Of a stretch of 64,000 nucleotides of DNA, positions 51,359-61,310 are shown in pieces. The stretch is from Paracoccus sp. M683 (GTDB lineage: Bacteria > Pseudomonadota > Alphaproteobacteria > Rhodobacterales > Rhodobacteraceae), in contig NZ_VKDF01000004.1 of assembly GCF_007096355.1 (NCBI RefSeq), positions 496,357 to 560,356 on the forward strand, read 5' to 3'. The position numbers and the translations under genes are program-made. Position 1 is the first letter of the stretch. Each line of letters starts with the position of its first letter. A model generated the notes under the pieces. That model worked only from the letters and a program-made list of their open reading frames with translations. It was not told the DNA's origin and did not search any database.

Positions 51359-53680
51359 TTAGCTGGCCTCGCGGCGTTTGCGAATGAAGGAGACATTCAG
51401 GTGCAACGGCAGGGCAGGCTGAGGGGTGGGGTTCGTCCGCGCGTCGAGGACGTGGGTTTCGGCATCCGGCTCGGCAGCGTCGTCAACCGTGGCGCCGGTT
51501 GCTGGTGGCGACCCGTCGATGGGGGCGGATTGCGTCGCCTCGGGGCCAGAACGACGCTCGCCCAATTGCCCAAGCAGAGGGATCTGCACGCTGCCTGGCA
51601 GCAATGCCGCCGGGGTCGGGGCTGGCAGGCCGGTCGTTATCTCGGCGGTGGGCGCAGCCTTTTCTGTGCCTGCCGCAGTCTGGGTTGCGTCGAACAGGCC
51701 ATGCGCGGTCTTGTCCCAGTAGAAAGGCTTGACCACGACCTCATAGATTGCCTTCCAGCCGGCCAGGCAGCCAAGCGGATGGTAGAAATGCAATGTGGGA
51801 ACCCAAAATCGAAGGTGGCGATGCTTGTCGGAACGAACCGCCCACAGGCCCATGACGATATTCAGCAGCTCTGCGCCGACAAACAGAACGACCAGTACGG
51901 TGAAGGCATGGCCTGACCACAGCTGCGACAGCGGCGCATAAAGTGGATGCGGCAGGCCAAGGGTGATCAGCCAGAAGCTGATCAGAATCGGCGCCAGCAG
52001 ATATTGGGACAAAGTGCCCAGGAACTGCACCTGAAAGCCGATAAAACGCTTCGGCCCCAGCTCGGCCCAAAGCCGGATCGGGTCGCGCATATGCACCCCC
52101 CATGTCATGGCATAGCCTTTCAGCCAGCGCGATCGCTGCTTGATCCAGGGCAGCGTGCGGCAATTCGCCTCTTCATCGGTGATGGTGTCGATGATTTCGG
52201 TCCGGTAACCCCGGCGGGCAAGGCGCACGCCCAGATCGGCATCCTCGGTCACGTTCCAGGCATCCCAGGCCCCGACATGTTCCAGCGCGTCACGACGGAA
52301 GAACAAGGTGGTGCCGCCCAGGGGCACGACCAGCCCCATGCGGGCGACGCCGGGCAGAACGGCGCGGAACCATGTGGCATATTCGACGGTGAAGCAGCGG
52401 GCCAGCCAATTGGTGCGGGGATTGTAGAAATCCAGCCGGCCCTGCAAGCAGGCCACTTCATCAGGCGCGAAATGAAAGCGCCGCGCGACCTTGTGCAGTT
52501 GGTCCGGTTCGGGCCGGTCCTCGGCATCCCAGACCCCGACAATCCGGCCCCGGCAGAAGTTCAGCGCATAGTTCAGCGCCCGCGGCTTGGTGCGGATCGG
52601 GCCGTCGGGAACCGTCACCACCCGGATCCAGCGCGGCAGACCAGCGCCGACCAGCGCCGCGCGGGTGACCTGATCGGTTTCCTCGACCACCAGCAGGATA
52701 TCCGTCAGTTCGCGCGGATAGGTCAGCCGCGCCAGGCGCCCCACCAGCTTGTCGGCAATGTCGCTTTCCGCAAACAGTGGCACCATCACCGATATCACCG
52801 GCAGCGGATCTGTCATCTCGGGTGGCGTCGTGCGCCGGGCGGTCAGTTCGGCCTGTTCCCGCGCCTGCTCGCGCGTTTCGTGCAGGGCGGCCCGGAAGCA
52901 CAGGAATTTCAGCGCCATGGCGGTGATCAGCGTCAGGACCGCCCAGCCCGCGAGGATCGAAAAAGTCAGCAACGGCGTGAATGTCAGCCCGGCAACCAGC
53001 AGCCCGATAACGGTAATGGCCAGCAGGGTCGAGCGCGTCTCGCTGCGTTCGCGGCAGCTTTCCCGCGCCGGCACGCGCAGTTCGGCCGCGCGAATCAGGC
53101 TGGTGCGCCGGGTCGCCAGAATCGCCTCTTGCGCCTGAACCTCGGAGCAGAGCAGCATCCGCACATGGCCGAACGTCGCTGGCAGCCGCGCCGCCAGTTC
53201 GGCGAAATTCTCGGGTCGCGCGGTGGCGATCCAGGTCAGGCCGCCGGCACTGCGCCAGGGCACGATGGCGTTGGTCAGGCAAAATTCCGCGCCGGCAAGG
53301 TCGATCAGGCGCGGATCAGGCGGCGTTTGCCGCAGGTCGACGGTGTTGGCGCGCCATTGGCGGGACAAAGCGCGGGTCAGCGCATCCTCGTCGACCCAGC
53401 CATGAGCCAGCAAAATCTCGCCCAGACGGACATCCTGGCGCTTGCGCAGGATACTGGCCTTCAGCAGCAGATCTGCCGTGATCGCCCCGTCTTCCAGCAG
53501 GATCTGGCCAAGCGGACGCAGATTGCGGACCGGCATCGCATTGGGTGCCGGGGCTTGTCCAGCAGCATCCGCCGCAGGCGCCTGTCCCATGCCCGGCAGC
53601 GGCAGGACATTGTCAGGCAGCCGCTGCTGGGCCGGCCCCGAGGCCGGCATATCGGACGGAATGGAAACTGGTTGCGACAT
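51359..53680 (-). CDS. Processive GT2 glycosyltransferase with N-terminal MshEN-like domain
   Basis: A 773-aa inner-membrane enzyme. Residues 56-79 and 85-108 are two 24-residue MshEN-type motifs (PLGQILLEDGAIT..., RLGEILLAHGWVD...) joined by the 5-residue KRQDV; in MshE ATPases such a tandem binds c-di-GMP. Two membrane segments at about 220-265 come next. The GT2 domain has D-x-D in VWDAEDRPEP, TED in NVTEDADLG, and the QxxRW signature in KQRSRWLKG. Further membrane segments lie at about 555-610, then a disordered Pro/Ala/Thr tail of about 125 residues. It probably makes an exopolysaccharide in response to c-di-GMP; the polymer is unknown and no other eps genes adjoin. Confidence 0.85.
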   Translation of the reverse strand: MSQPVSIPSDMPASGPAQQRLPDNVLPLPGMGQAPAADAAGQAPAPNAMPVRNLRPLGQILLEDGAITADLLLKASILRKRQDVRLGEILLAHGWVDEDALTRALSRQWRANTVDLRQTPPDPRLIDLAGAEFCLTNAIVPWRSAGGLTWIATARPENFAELAARLPATFGHVRMLLCSEVQAQEAILATRRTSLIRAAELRVPARESCRERSETRSTLLAITVIGLLVAGLTFTPLLTFSILAGWAVLTLITAMALKFLCFRAALHETREQAREQAELTARRTTPPEMTDPLPVISVMVPLFAESDIADKLVGRLARLTYPRELTDILLVVEETDQVTRAALVGAGLPRWIRVVTVPDGPIRTKPRALNYALNFCRGRIVGVWDAEDRPEPDQLHKVARRFHFAPDEVACLQGRLDFYNPRTNWLARCFTVEYATWFRAVLPGVARMGLVVPLGGTTLFFRRDALEHVGAWDAWNVTEDADLGVRLARRGYRTEIIDTITDEEANCRTLPWIKQRSRWLKGYAMTWGVHMRDPIRLWAELGPKRFIGFQVQFLGTLSQYLLAPILISFWLITLGLPHPLYAPLSQLWSGHAFTVLVVLFVGAELLNIVMGLWAVRSDKHRHLRFWVPTLHFYHPLGCLAGWKAIYEVVVKPFYWDKTAHGLFDATQTAAGTEKAAPTAEITTGLPAPTPAALLPGSVQIPLLGQLGERRSGPEATQSAPIDGSPPATGATVDDAAEPDAETHVLDARTNPTPQPALPLHLNVSFIRKRREAS

Positions 53681-53746
53681 GAGCGAATCCCCGTGCTTCG
53701 CCCATTGCTTGCATGCCAGGTGTTAAAAACCTGTTAAGACAGGAAT

Positions 53747-54910
53747 TTAACGTTTCCGCCGCTGCGACATCGCCTCGGCAAAGCGTTCGAACAGGTAGAA
53801 ACTGTCCTGCGGGCCGGGTGCGGCCTCGGGGTGGTATTGCACCGAAAAGATCGGCTTGTCCTCGACCCGCAGCCCGCAATTGCTGCCATCGAACAGGCTG
53901 ACATGCGTTTCCTTGACGCCTGCGGGCAGGGTCTGACTGTCCACCGCGAAACCGTGGTTCATCGAGGTGATCTCGACCTTGCCGGTCTCGATATCCTTGA
54001 CCGGGTGGTTGGCGCCGTGATGGCCGTGGTTCATCTTGATGGTCTTTGCGCCAAGCGCCAGCGCCAGCATCTGATGACCCAGGCAGATGCCAAAGATGGG
54101 CAGGTCGCGCGCCAGCAAAGCCTGGATCATCGGCACGGCATATTCGCCAGTCGCCGCCGGATCGCCGGGGCCATTCGACAGGAACACGCCCTCGGGGTCA
54201 TGGGCCAGCACCTCATCTGCCGTCGCCGTGGCAGGCAGCACCGTCACCTCGGCCCCGGTCGAGGCCAGCGAGCGCAGGATGTTGCGTTTCGCGCCGTAAT
54301 CCAGCGCCACGACGCGGAAGGGCTTGCCACCGGGCGGCGGGGGCGGCGTGTCGTCAAAGCCCTTGCCCCAGGCCCACAGCCCCTGATCCCACCGATAGCT
54401 TTGCGTGCAGCTGACGCCCTTGGCCAGGTCCAGCCCGACCAGCCCCTGCCAGTCGCGCGCCCGCGCCACCAGCCGGGCCAGGTCGAAATTACCGTCCGGA
54501 TCATGGGCCAGCACCACATGCGGCGCCCCTTGCAACCGGATCGCACGGGTCAGCCGCCGGGTATCGACGCCGCCGATGCCGATGCGGCCACGGCGTTCCA
54601 TCCAGTCGACCAGATCGCTGGTCGCGCGCCAGTTCGAGGGCTCGGTCGGGTCCCATTTCACCACGATGCCATTGGCGACCGGGTCGGCGGCCTCGTCATC
54701 CTCGGGGGTGACGCCGGTATTGCCGATATGGGGGAAGGTGAAGGTGACGATCTGGCTGGCATAAGAGGGATCGGTCATGATCTCTTGATAGCCGGTCATG
54801 GCGGTGTTGAAGACCAGTTCGGCGACCACTTCGCCGGTCGCGCCGAAGCCCTGGCCATAAAAGACGGTGCCATCGGCAAGCGCCAGGCAGGCTGTTGGTT
54901 TGTCGGCCAT
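53747..54910 (-). CDS. carA: Carbamoyl-phosphate synthase small subunit
   Basis: The glutamine-hydrolysing subunit that feeds ammonia to CarB for arginine and pyrimidine synthesis. It is 387 aa. The N-terminal domain (about 1-150) carries FNTAMTGYQEIMTDPSY. The class I amidotransferase domain has nucleophile Cys in FGICLGHQMLALALG and His/Glu in VQYHPEAAPGP. ATG 54910 gives MADKPTACLAL. It is divergent from yqeY, a common arrangement in alphaproteobacteria. carB is not in the window. Confidence 0.96.
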   Translation of the reverse strand: MADKPTACLALADGTVFYGQGFGATGEVVAELVFNTAMTGYQEIMTDPSYASQIVTFTFPHIGNTGVTPEDDEAADPVANGIVVKWDPTEPSNWRATSDLVDWMERRGRIGIGGVDTRRLTRAIRLQGAPHVVLAHDPDGNFDLARLVARARDWQGLVGLDLAKGVSCTQSYRWDQGLWAWGKGFDDTPPPPPGGKPFRVVALDYGAKRNILRSLASTGAEVTVLPATATADEVLAHDPEGVFLSNGPGDPAATGEYAVPMIQALLARDLPIFGICLGHQMLALALGAKTIKMNHGHHGANHPVKDIETGKVEITSMNHGFAVDSQTLPAGVKETHVSLFDGSNCGLRVEDKPIFSVQYHPEAAPGPQDSFYLFERFAEAMSQRRKR

Positions 54911-55053
54911 CGCGGCACCCCTGTCTTGAAATCCGCCCGTCAATAGGGGGGGCTGGCCTTGGGGTCAAGCGGGCGAAACTTGATTTGCGGCGCCGGATTC
55001 ACTAAATGCCTGTCTTTCCGCCAGTCAGGCGGGGCATCAACAAGGATAAGATC

Positions 55054-55518
55054 ATGGATTTGCGTGTCCGACTTCAGGCCGAGACGAAAGAGGCGATGAA
55101 GGCCCGCGATTCCGAGCGTCTGTCGACGTTGCGACTGATCGGTGCGGCCATCAAGGACCGCGAGATCGCCGCGCGCACCGGCTCGGGCGACGAGGCCGTT
55201 CTGACCGAGGCCGATCTGATCGCCATCCTGTCCAAGATGGTCAAGCAGCGCCAGGAATCCGCTCGCGCCTATGAAGAGGGTTGCCGGATGGAACTGGCCG
55301 AAAAGGAACATAACGAGATCCGCGTGATCCAGGAGTTTCTGCCCAAACAGCTGTCTACCGAGGAATCGGCGGCGGCGGTGCAGAAGGCGATTCAGGATCT
55401 GGGGGCGGATTCGGTGCGCGACATGGGCCGCGTGATGGCCGAGTTGCGCAGCCGGCATGCCGGGCAGATGGATTTCGGCGCGGTCGGCCCGCTGGTCAAG
55501 GAAAAGCTGCTGGCCTGA
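55054..55518 (+). CDS. GatB/YqeY domain protein
   Basis: A 154-aa helical protein with the YqeY pattern: LQAETKEAMKARDSERLSTLRLIGAAIKD at the N-terminus, KMVKQRQESARAYEEG in the middle and MGRVMAELRSRHAGQMDFGAVGPLVKEKL at the end. It resembles the tail domain of GatB, which binds tRNA, but the stand-alone protein has no proven role. ATG 55054 was chosen because it gives the usual family N-terminus behind AAGGAT. A strong terminator follows. Confidence 0.93.
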   Translation: MDLRVRLQAETKEAMKARDSERLSTLRLIGAAIKDREIAARTGSGDEAVLTEADLIAILSKMVKQRQESARAYEEGCRMELAEKEHNEIRVIQEFLPKQLSTEESAAAVQKAIQDLGADSVRDMGRVMAELRSRHAGQMDFGAVGPLVKEKLLA

Positions 55519-55550
55519 TCGGGGCGGCGGATCACATGTGACAGTGACAG

Positions 55551-55583
55551 GCGGCGCCCGGCGATAACCGGGCGCCGCTTTTT
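55551..55583 (+). terminator. Terminator of yqeY
   Basis: GCGGCGCCCGG and CCGGGCGCCGC form an 11-base-pair stem with loop CGATAA and are followed by TTTTT. It abuts the stop of the convergent GNAT gene. Confidence 0.9.
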
Positions 55584-56086
55584 CATGCCGTCGCCGGGAA
55601 CTCTGGGTCGAGCCGGATCGAGAATCGCGGTGGGTGGGCATCTCTTCGCATAAATCCCAGTGATTCGTAGAAGGCCTGCGCCCGGTGATTGTCGGGATGG
55701 GTTCCGACGGTCAGATAGCGGCATGACAGGGCGGCCGCCTTGATCTTGCAGGCATCGACAAGGCTGCGACCCACACCGCCGCCACGATGCGCCCGATCGG
55801 TGAACAGATGGTGCAGGTCCATGCCGCGCAGACCGAAGTGAAGCTGGATCAATCCGCACATCGCCGCATAGCCGATCAGCCTGTCTTGGGTTTCGGCGAC
55901 GAGGACATGGATCCATGGCGTTTCGGCGAAAAGATCCCGTTGAAGATCCGCAACCGTCAGTGTCGGGGAATCGCCGTGATGAAGGGCCAATTGCCCGATC
56001 ATCTGGACGATCCGCGCTGAATCCGCAGGCCGGGCGCATCGGATCGTTCCGAAATCGGTGGTCAGCGGAAATGTGTCTTGTTGCAT
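55583..56086 (-). CDS. GNAT N-acetyltransferase
   Basis: A 167-aa acetyltransferase. The acetyl-CoA loop is in HRGGGVGRSLVDACKIKA (R/Q-x-x-G-x-G/A), preceded by LHHLFTDRA, and followed by CRYLTVGTHPDNHRAQAFYESLGF. ATG 56086 follows AGGAG, whereas a longer in-frame reading from 56161 lacks any such site. The acceptor substrate is unknown. It is convergent with yqeY. Confidence 0.88.
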   Translation of the reverse strand: MQQDTFPLTTDFGTIRCARPADSARIVQMIGQLALHHGDSPTLTVADLQRDLFAETPWIHVLVAETQDRLIGYAAMCGLIQLHFGLRGMDLHHLFTDRAHRGGGVGRSLVDACKIKAAALSCRYLTVGTHPDNHRAQAFYESLGFMRRDAHPPRFSIRLDPEFPATA

Positions 56087-56312
56087 GTCAGGCTCCTTTT
56101 TTCGCCGTAGGAGCCGAAATCTGCGCCGCCATACGGCGGCACAATGGTCAAATTCATGCACCGCGCCTGGATGTGGCGAGGTAATAGGTCATGAGAAAGG
56201 ACAGGTTCGGGTTCATTCCAAGGTTATGAAAGAGCGTCCTTTCCCTGTCAACGGATTTGGGTTTCGCCAAGGGTATCGGTATCGCGCCTGTGGCGGGTGG
56301 CTTTACGCTTGT

Positions 56313-56792
56313 CTAGCGCAGGTCGGCCAGCCGCCGCAGCAGCTGGTCATGCAGCATGCGGCGTTCCTCGGGGGTCAGGAAGGCGCCAAGCTCGACCTCG
56401 CGCGCACCATCGGTCAGGGTCAGATAATCCTCGACCGGGCCTTTGCGCAGGACTGGGCGGACCCAATAGGGGTTGGTGTTCCAATGCCGGTCGGGCTTGC
56501 CCGGATCGCTGCGGGTCAGCGCCAGCATGTTGCGATCCATCCGCAGGACCTCGCGCGTTTCGCCGCTGCGATAGCTGCGCTGAAGCGCGTGCCAGATGCC
56601 CCAGATCACCAGCGCCATGAAAGGCAGGATGCCCCACATCACCGCGCTGCCCAGCACTGCGATCAGTGGCATCAGCAACAGCGTGGCGGTGATGCCGATG
56701 AACCAGACGAAACCCTTGCGCGGCAATGACCGAAAGGGCCACAGCACAAGCTGGGCCGATCCATCGTCGTGATTTCGCCAGTCATAGGGCAT
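56313..56792 (-). CDS. DUF2244 membrane protein
   Basis: A 159-aa protein with two membrane segments (about 28-46 and 49-68), flanked by WPFRSLPRKGFVWFIG and RSYRSGETREVLRMD, then a soluble C-terminal half (HWNTNPYWVRPVLRKG, VELGAFLTPEERRMLHDQL). This is the DUF2244 pattern, whose members are sometimes near cytochrome oxidase genes; here ctaD is about 5 kb away. Function is unknown. Confidence 0.88.
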   Translation of the reverse strand: MPYDWRNHDDGSAQLVLWPFRSLPRKGFVWFIGITATLLLMPLIAVLGSAVMWGILPFMALVIWGIWHALQRSYRSGETREVLRMDRNMLALTRSDPGKPDRHWNTNPYWVRPVLRKGPVEDYLTLTDGAREVELGAFLTPEERRMLHDQLLRRLADLR

Positions 56793-56841
56793 AGGCGATT
56801 TCTGCCGTTCCGCGCGACTTTAGGCAACGGTTAGGTTTTGG

Positions 56842-57315
56842 TCAGCCTGCCTTGTCCTGACCAAGCGGGCCAGGCCTTCGTTCTTCGGACAGCATGACAT
56901 TGGCCTCGACCTGGCCCACGCCGGGCAGCGTCATGATCCGCCGGCGCAGGATGCGTTCGAAATCGGATATGTCGCGGGCGGTGATGCGCAGGCGGTAATC
57001 GAACTGGCCCAGCACATGCTGGACCACCTGAACCTCGGGGATGGCGGTCACGGCGCGCTCGAAATCTTCCAGACTGGTGCGGCCCTTGGTGGCAAGACGG
57101 ATGCCAAGAAATACGGTCACGCCAAAGCCAAGCGCGGCATTGTCCAGCACCACCCGCCGCCCCGCCAGCACGCCCGCATCCGTCAGCCGCCGGATGCGGC
57201 GCCAGATGGCGGGTTGGGCAATGCCAAGGCTGCGCCCGATTGCGGCGGCGCTTAGCGTCGCGTCGCGGGCCAGATGGCGCAGTATCGCCTGATCGGTCTC
57301 GTCGATCTGGGTCAC
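56842..57315 (-). CDS. Lrp/AsnC-family regulator (second of a tandem pair)
   Basis: A 157-aa protein: HTH at about 8-55 (DETDQAILRHLARDATLSAAAIGRSLGIAQPAIWRRIRRL) and an AsnC ligand-binding domain at about 65-145 (VQVVQHVLGQFDYRLRITARDISDFERIL, LPGVGQVEANVMLSE). The GTG start at 57315 overlaps the first Lrp gene by four bases (GTGA), so the two are coupled and may form heteromers. The effector is probably an amino acid. It is divergent from ilvC together with its partner. Confidence 0.9.
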   Translation of the reverse strand: MTQIDETDQAILRHLARDATLSAAAIGRSLGIAQPAIWRRIRRLTDAGVLAGRRVVLDNAALGFGVTVFLGIRLATKGRTSLEDFERAVTAIPEVQVVQHVLGQFDYRLRITARDISDFERILRRRIMTLPGVGQVEANVMLSEERRPGPLGQDKAG

Positions 57316-57767
57316 AGCGACACCTCTGTGCTGTCCTTGATTGTCGAGACCAGCATCAGCGCGTCGCTGTCGGCAACATGGGGCAGGGTCAGGATGCGCT
57401 CGCGATAGACGCTTTGCCAATGCGCCATGTCCCGCGCGATGACCGACAGGCGCAGGTCGACGCTGCCCAGAAAGGTCTGGATCTCGGTTACCTCGGGCAC
57501 GCGGCGCGCGGCGGCGAGGAATTCGTCAAAGGCGCGCGGTTCGGTCTTGTCCAGCGTGAAGCGCAGACTGACCTCTACCTCCCATCCAAGGGCGCGCCAG
57601 TCGATGCGCTGTTCGATGGCTTTCAGCACGCCACTTGCGCGCAGCTTTTCCAGCCGCCGCCACAGGCTTGCCGGGGTGACGCCCGCACGGGCCGCCAGTT
57701 CGGCAGCGGGGGCCTCTGGGTCGGCAAGAAGCTGGCGCAGGATTCGGCGATCCGTGGGGTCCGGCAT
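57312..57767 (-). CDS. Lrp/AsnC-family regulator (first of a tandem pair)
   Basis: A 151-aa protein: HTH DPTDRRILRQLLADPEAPAAELAARAGVTPASLWRRLEKLR, then an AsnC domain with VPEVTEIQTFLGSVDLRLSVIARDMAHWQSVY and LPHVADSDALMLVSTIKD. It starts 129 bases from ilvC in the opposite direction, so the shared intergenic region probably holds binding sites for one or both regulators. Regulation of ilvC by branched-chain amino acids is the natural hypothesis. Confidence 0.9.
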   Translation of the reverse strand: MPDPTDRRILRQLLADPEAPAAELAARAGVTPASLWRRLEKLRASGVLKAIEQRIDWRALGWEVEVSLRFTLDKTEPRAFDEFLAAARRVPEVTEIQTFLGSVDLRLSVIARDMAHWQSVYRERILTLPHVADSDALMLVSTIKDSTEVSL

Positions 57768-57836
57768 GATTTTTTCGGTCTATGTTTCTTGTCAGCATGA
57801 TCTTTTCGATATTCTGCCAGAAACCGTGACGATTGA

Positions 57837-58919
<1,083 letters not shown>

Positions 58920-58940
58920 TCCGTGTCACCGCGATGATTT

Positions 58941-58977
58941 ACGGGGGGCCTTCGGGTCCCCCGTTTTCTTTCTTTTT
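58941..58977 (+). terminator. Terminator of ilvC
   Basis: A 10-base-pair stem, ACGGGGGGCC with GGTCCCCCGT (one G-T pair), closed by the stable tetraloop TTCG and followed by TTTCTTTCTTTTT. Confidence 0.93.
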
Positions 58978-59073
58978 GGGAAACCTTGGTCACGGATATA
59001 GGGGCAGGTCTGAGGGGCGCCGAGTAGCTAATTTACCCTGCGGCATCAAACGAGTAATCAGTTCCAAGAACGA

Positions 59074-59706
59074 TCAGGAGTTCCACTCGCAACTTTCAGT
59101 CAGCGGACCAATCTTCGCGCGCAATCCTGAAACGTCGAAGGTGAACTCCAAGTTGGCATTGCTGTAAGACTCGTACGCAACCGCCAATTTTTGCCTGTCC
59201 AGCAGATCTTTGATGAAAGGTATTGCGCGTGCCCCAGACCAGATGCCTATGCCATCCCCACCATTCACCGGCTCCATCCATATCGTTCGGATCGGTTCGT
59301 CGTCCAAACGATATTTCACCGACCGGCTATCTGAAGTATAGCTGTCGAAGGAAATGAAGGCGTTGGTCGAGTTCTTCATGCAACGGACGAAGAGTGTGGC
59401 ATAACTTGTGTTGCCGTATCCCGTTGCATCCGCTTCATCGCTGGTGACCCGAAGATAAACGTCCTTGCGATCATCAAGGGCGCTTCCATCAATATCAACC
59501 TTCCATTGATTTCCAGTTGCGCCAGACTGCACCGGTGCCGATTCTGCCGTGGTGGAGTCGGCATCCGTGGTCGTCCTATATTCGGAAGCTTCGTCATAGC
59601 ACGAGAGTCGTTCTACGTCGCCCTGTATCGAGTGGCCTGCCGTCCGGGCGGCTGGCCGCTTTGGTGCCACCGATGCCGAGCAGCCCTCAGATGCACCTGG
59701 CACCAT
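59074..59706 (-). CDS. TagO/VasI-like protein, orphan, N-terminus uncertain
   Basis: Up to 210 aa. [15 protein letters not shown] fits the R-L-x-C-Y-D motif of the T6SS-associated TagO/VasI family. Further agreement is in [84 protein letters not shown] and the closing LTESCEW. No other type VI genes are in the window. A signal peptide would be expected but the first 30 residues ([12 protein letters not shown]...) are not one, and no ribosome-binding site precedes the ATG, so the 5' end may be lost. Base composition is clearly lower in GC than lipB next door. Confidence 0.6.
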   Translation of the reverse strand: MVPGASEGCSASVAPKRPAARTAGHSIQGDVERLSCYDEASEYRTTTDADSTTAESAPVQSGATGNQWKVDIDGSALDDRKDVYLRVTSDEADATGYGNTSYATLFVRCMKNSTNAFISFDSYTSDSRSVKYRLDDEPIRTIWMEPVNGGDGIGIWSGARAIPFIKDLLDRQKLAVAYESYSNANLEFTFDVSGLRAKIGPLTESCEWNS

Positions 59707-59821
59707 AAAGCACGCCCACGCAGCGCCTCAGCGGCCATCCACGGCAGGCCGCTGGCCCTCCGCTGCACCCAGCCCCAACTCCCACCTTGCGCGCCGCCGC
59801 GCCCAATGCCACATCACCCCC

Positions 59822-60466
59822 ATGACCGACTGGATCACCGCCCCCGGACTTACCGATTATGACGAGGCTCTGACCTTCATGGAGGCGCGCGTCGCAGCGA
59901 TCCATTCGGGCGAGGCGGACGAGTTGGTCTGGCTGGTTGAGCATCCGCCGCTTTACACTGCGGGCACCAGTGCCAAGCCTGAAGACCTGCTTCAGGCGCG
60001 CTTTCCGGTTCATGCGGTAGGGCGGGGCGGGCAATATACCTATCACGGGCCGGGGCAGCGGGTCGTCTATGTCATGCTGGATCTGAACCGGCGCGGGCGC
60101 GACGTGCGTGCCTTTGTGCAGAAGCTGGAAGACTGGGTGATCGCGGCGCTGGCCGAGTTCGGTCTGAAGGGCGAGATTCGCGAGGGCAGGGTGGGCGTCT
60201 GGATCGCCCGGCCCGACAAGCCCGCCCTGTTCGATGGCACCCCGCGCGAGGACAAGATCGCGGCCATCGGGGTCAAGCTGCGCAAATGGGTCAGCTTCCA
60301 TGGCATCGCCATCAATGTCGAACCGGACCTCAGCCATTACGGCGGTATCGTGCCCTGCGGCATCAGCGGTCATGGCGTAACCAGCCTTGTCGATCTGGGC
60401 CTGCCGGTCGGGATGGGCGATCTGGATCTGGCGCTGCGCCGGGGATTTGACCGCGCCTTCGGCTGA
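59822..60466 (+). CDS. lipB: Octanoyltransferase
   Basis: This enzyme transfers octanoate from acyl carrier protein to lipoyl domains, the first step of lipoate synthesis. It is 214 aa. The substrate pocket is [22 protein letters not shown]. The catalytic Lys is in [16 protein letters not shown] and the catalytic Cys in [15 protein letters not shown]. The 3' end coincides with the point where the opposite-strand HTH remnant stops. Confidence 0.95.
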   Translation: MTDWITAPGLTDYDEALTFMEARVAAIHSGEADELVWLVEHPPLYTAGTSAKPEDLLQARFPVHAVGRGGQYTYHGPGQRVVYVMLDLNRRGRDVRAFVQKLEDWVIAALAEFGLKGEIREGRVGVWIARPDKPALFDGTPREDKIAAIGVKLRKWVSFHGIAINVEPDLSHYGGIVPCGISGHGVTSLVDLGLPVGMGDLDLALRRGFDRAFG

Positions 60467-60834
60467 GCCGCGCCAGCGTTGATAAATCCCGTCGGGCAAT
60501 TCGCTGCCGGGTTGAAAATAGTCCTGATCGGGACAGGCATAGCGCACCGCTTCCTGCATTCCCTTGTCGGAAGATGACGCCGCGCCGGCAATGCTCCAGC
60601 CTGCCTGATCATATGTAACTGATCATCGGTCAGGGGATCGGTCAGGATACGGGCATCGACACCGAAGAAAATGCAGATGCGCCGCAGCACATTCGGCTTT
60701 GGAAAAGATTCTGAACGCAGGTAGCGCTGGAATTGGATCCGACCAATGCCCAACTGCCCGGCCACGACGGTTTGGGGGCCGCGTAGCGCTGTCAACCGGC
60801 GCAGTTTCGCGCCGAATACCTGTAGAACACTCAT
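60467..60834 (-). pseudogene. Decayed HTH (Cro/CI-like) gene, frameshifted and truncated
   Basis: From 60834 the minus strand reads MSVLQVFGAKLRRLTALRG, an HTH with RIQFQRYLRSESFPKPNVLRRICIFFGVDARILTDPLTDDQL. About residue 80 (near 60600) the frame shifts. The continuation [32 protein letters not shown], which I associate with this HTH family in Rhodobacterales, is in another frame (60559 to about 60467). The similarity then stops exactly at the lipB stop codon, with antisense-of-lipB sequence beyond. This reads as one gene broken by a frameshift and cut by a deletion. Confidence 0.6.
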
Positions 60835-61310
60835 GGAACCATGAAGCGACCCCTGCGATCCTGGGGGGGAAGCATCAACCGATTATTGCGCATTTCGTGT
60901 GCTTTTTCAACGCGTTTGCCACGATCGTCGGCCGGGGCCGGCTGGTCGGGTCGCACCTTTCCCTATGGGCACCTTGCAGTCAGAGACGGCGCCAACGCAT
61001 TGGACATGCGCTTGCGTCGTCGGCAGCGCCTTTCGGCCCCCCCCCCCCGAGCCTCAATGCGATTGGTGCCGTCTCCTCAGTCTCTGGTGCCCGACGGCTG
61101 CCCGGCCTGGCGCATGATTTGGCCGGGCGTGTCGCAACGGTGCCTGTTACACGACATCGCACCCGGTAATCGGATGAAATTCTGACATGCCAGCCGTGAG
61201 GTGAGTTCGCCACCGGGCGGTGGTCGCCGTATTCGACCATGAAAGCATTGGCACTGCCGTTTCTGCGGGCCTATAAGGGGAAAAGCCAGTTTGCAGTTCG
61301 AGGAGATGCA
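60835..61310. other. Gene-free region before cycA, contains a C12 tract
   Basis: About 475 bases in which no open frame has recognisable sequence, a ribosome-binding site or typical codon use. It holds a run of 12 cytosines (61037-61048). The cycA promoter and ribosome-binding site (GAGGAG) lie at its right end. Confidence 0.55.
61037..61048 (+). repeat. Homopolymer of 12 cytosines
   Basis: An uninterrupted run of 12 C in a non-coding region. Such tracts are prone to slippage and sequencing error. Confidence 0.85.

Noticed and set aside
59687..60466. Long minus-strand open frame through lipB
   Set aside because: Only its first part (60559 to about 60467) resembles a real protein, the displaced end of the HTH gene. 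The rest is antisense to lipB.
60699..61185. Plus-strand open frames around the C12 tract
   Set aside because: Pro/Arg/Ser-rich, without homology-like motifs or ribosome-binding sites; composition does not match coding sequence here.
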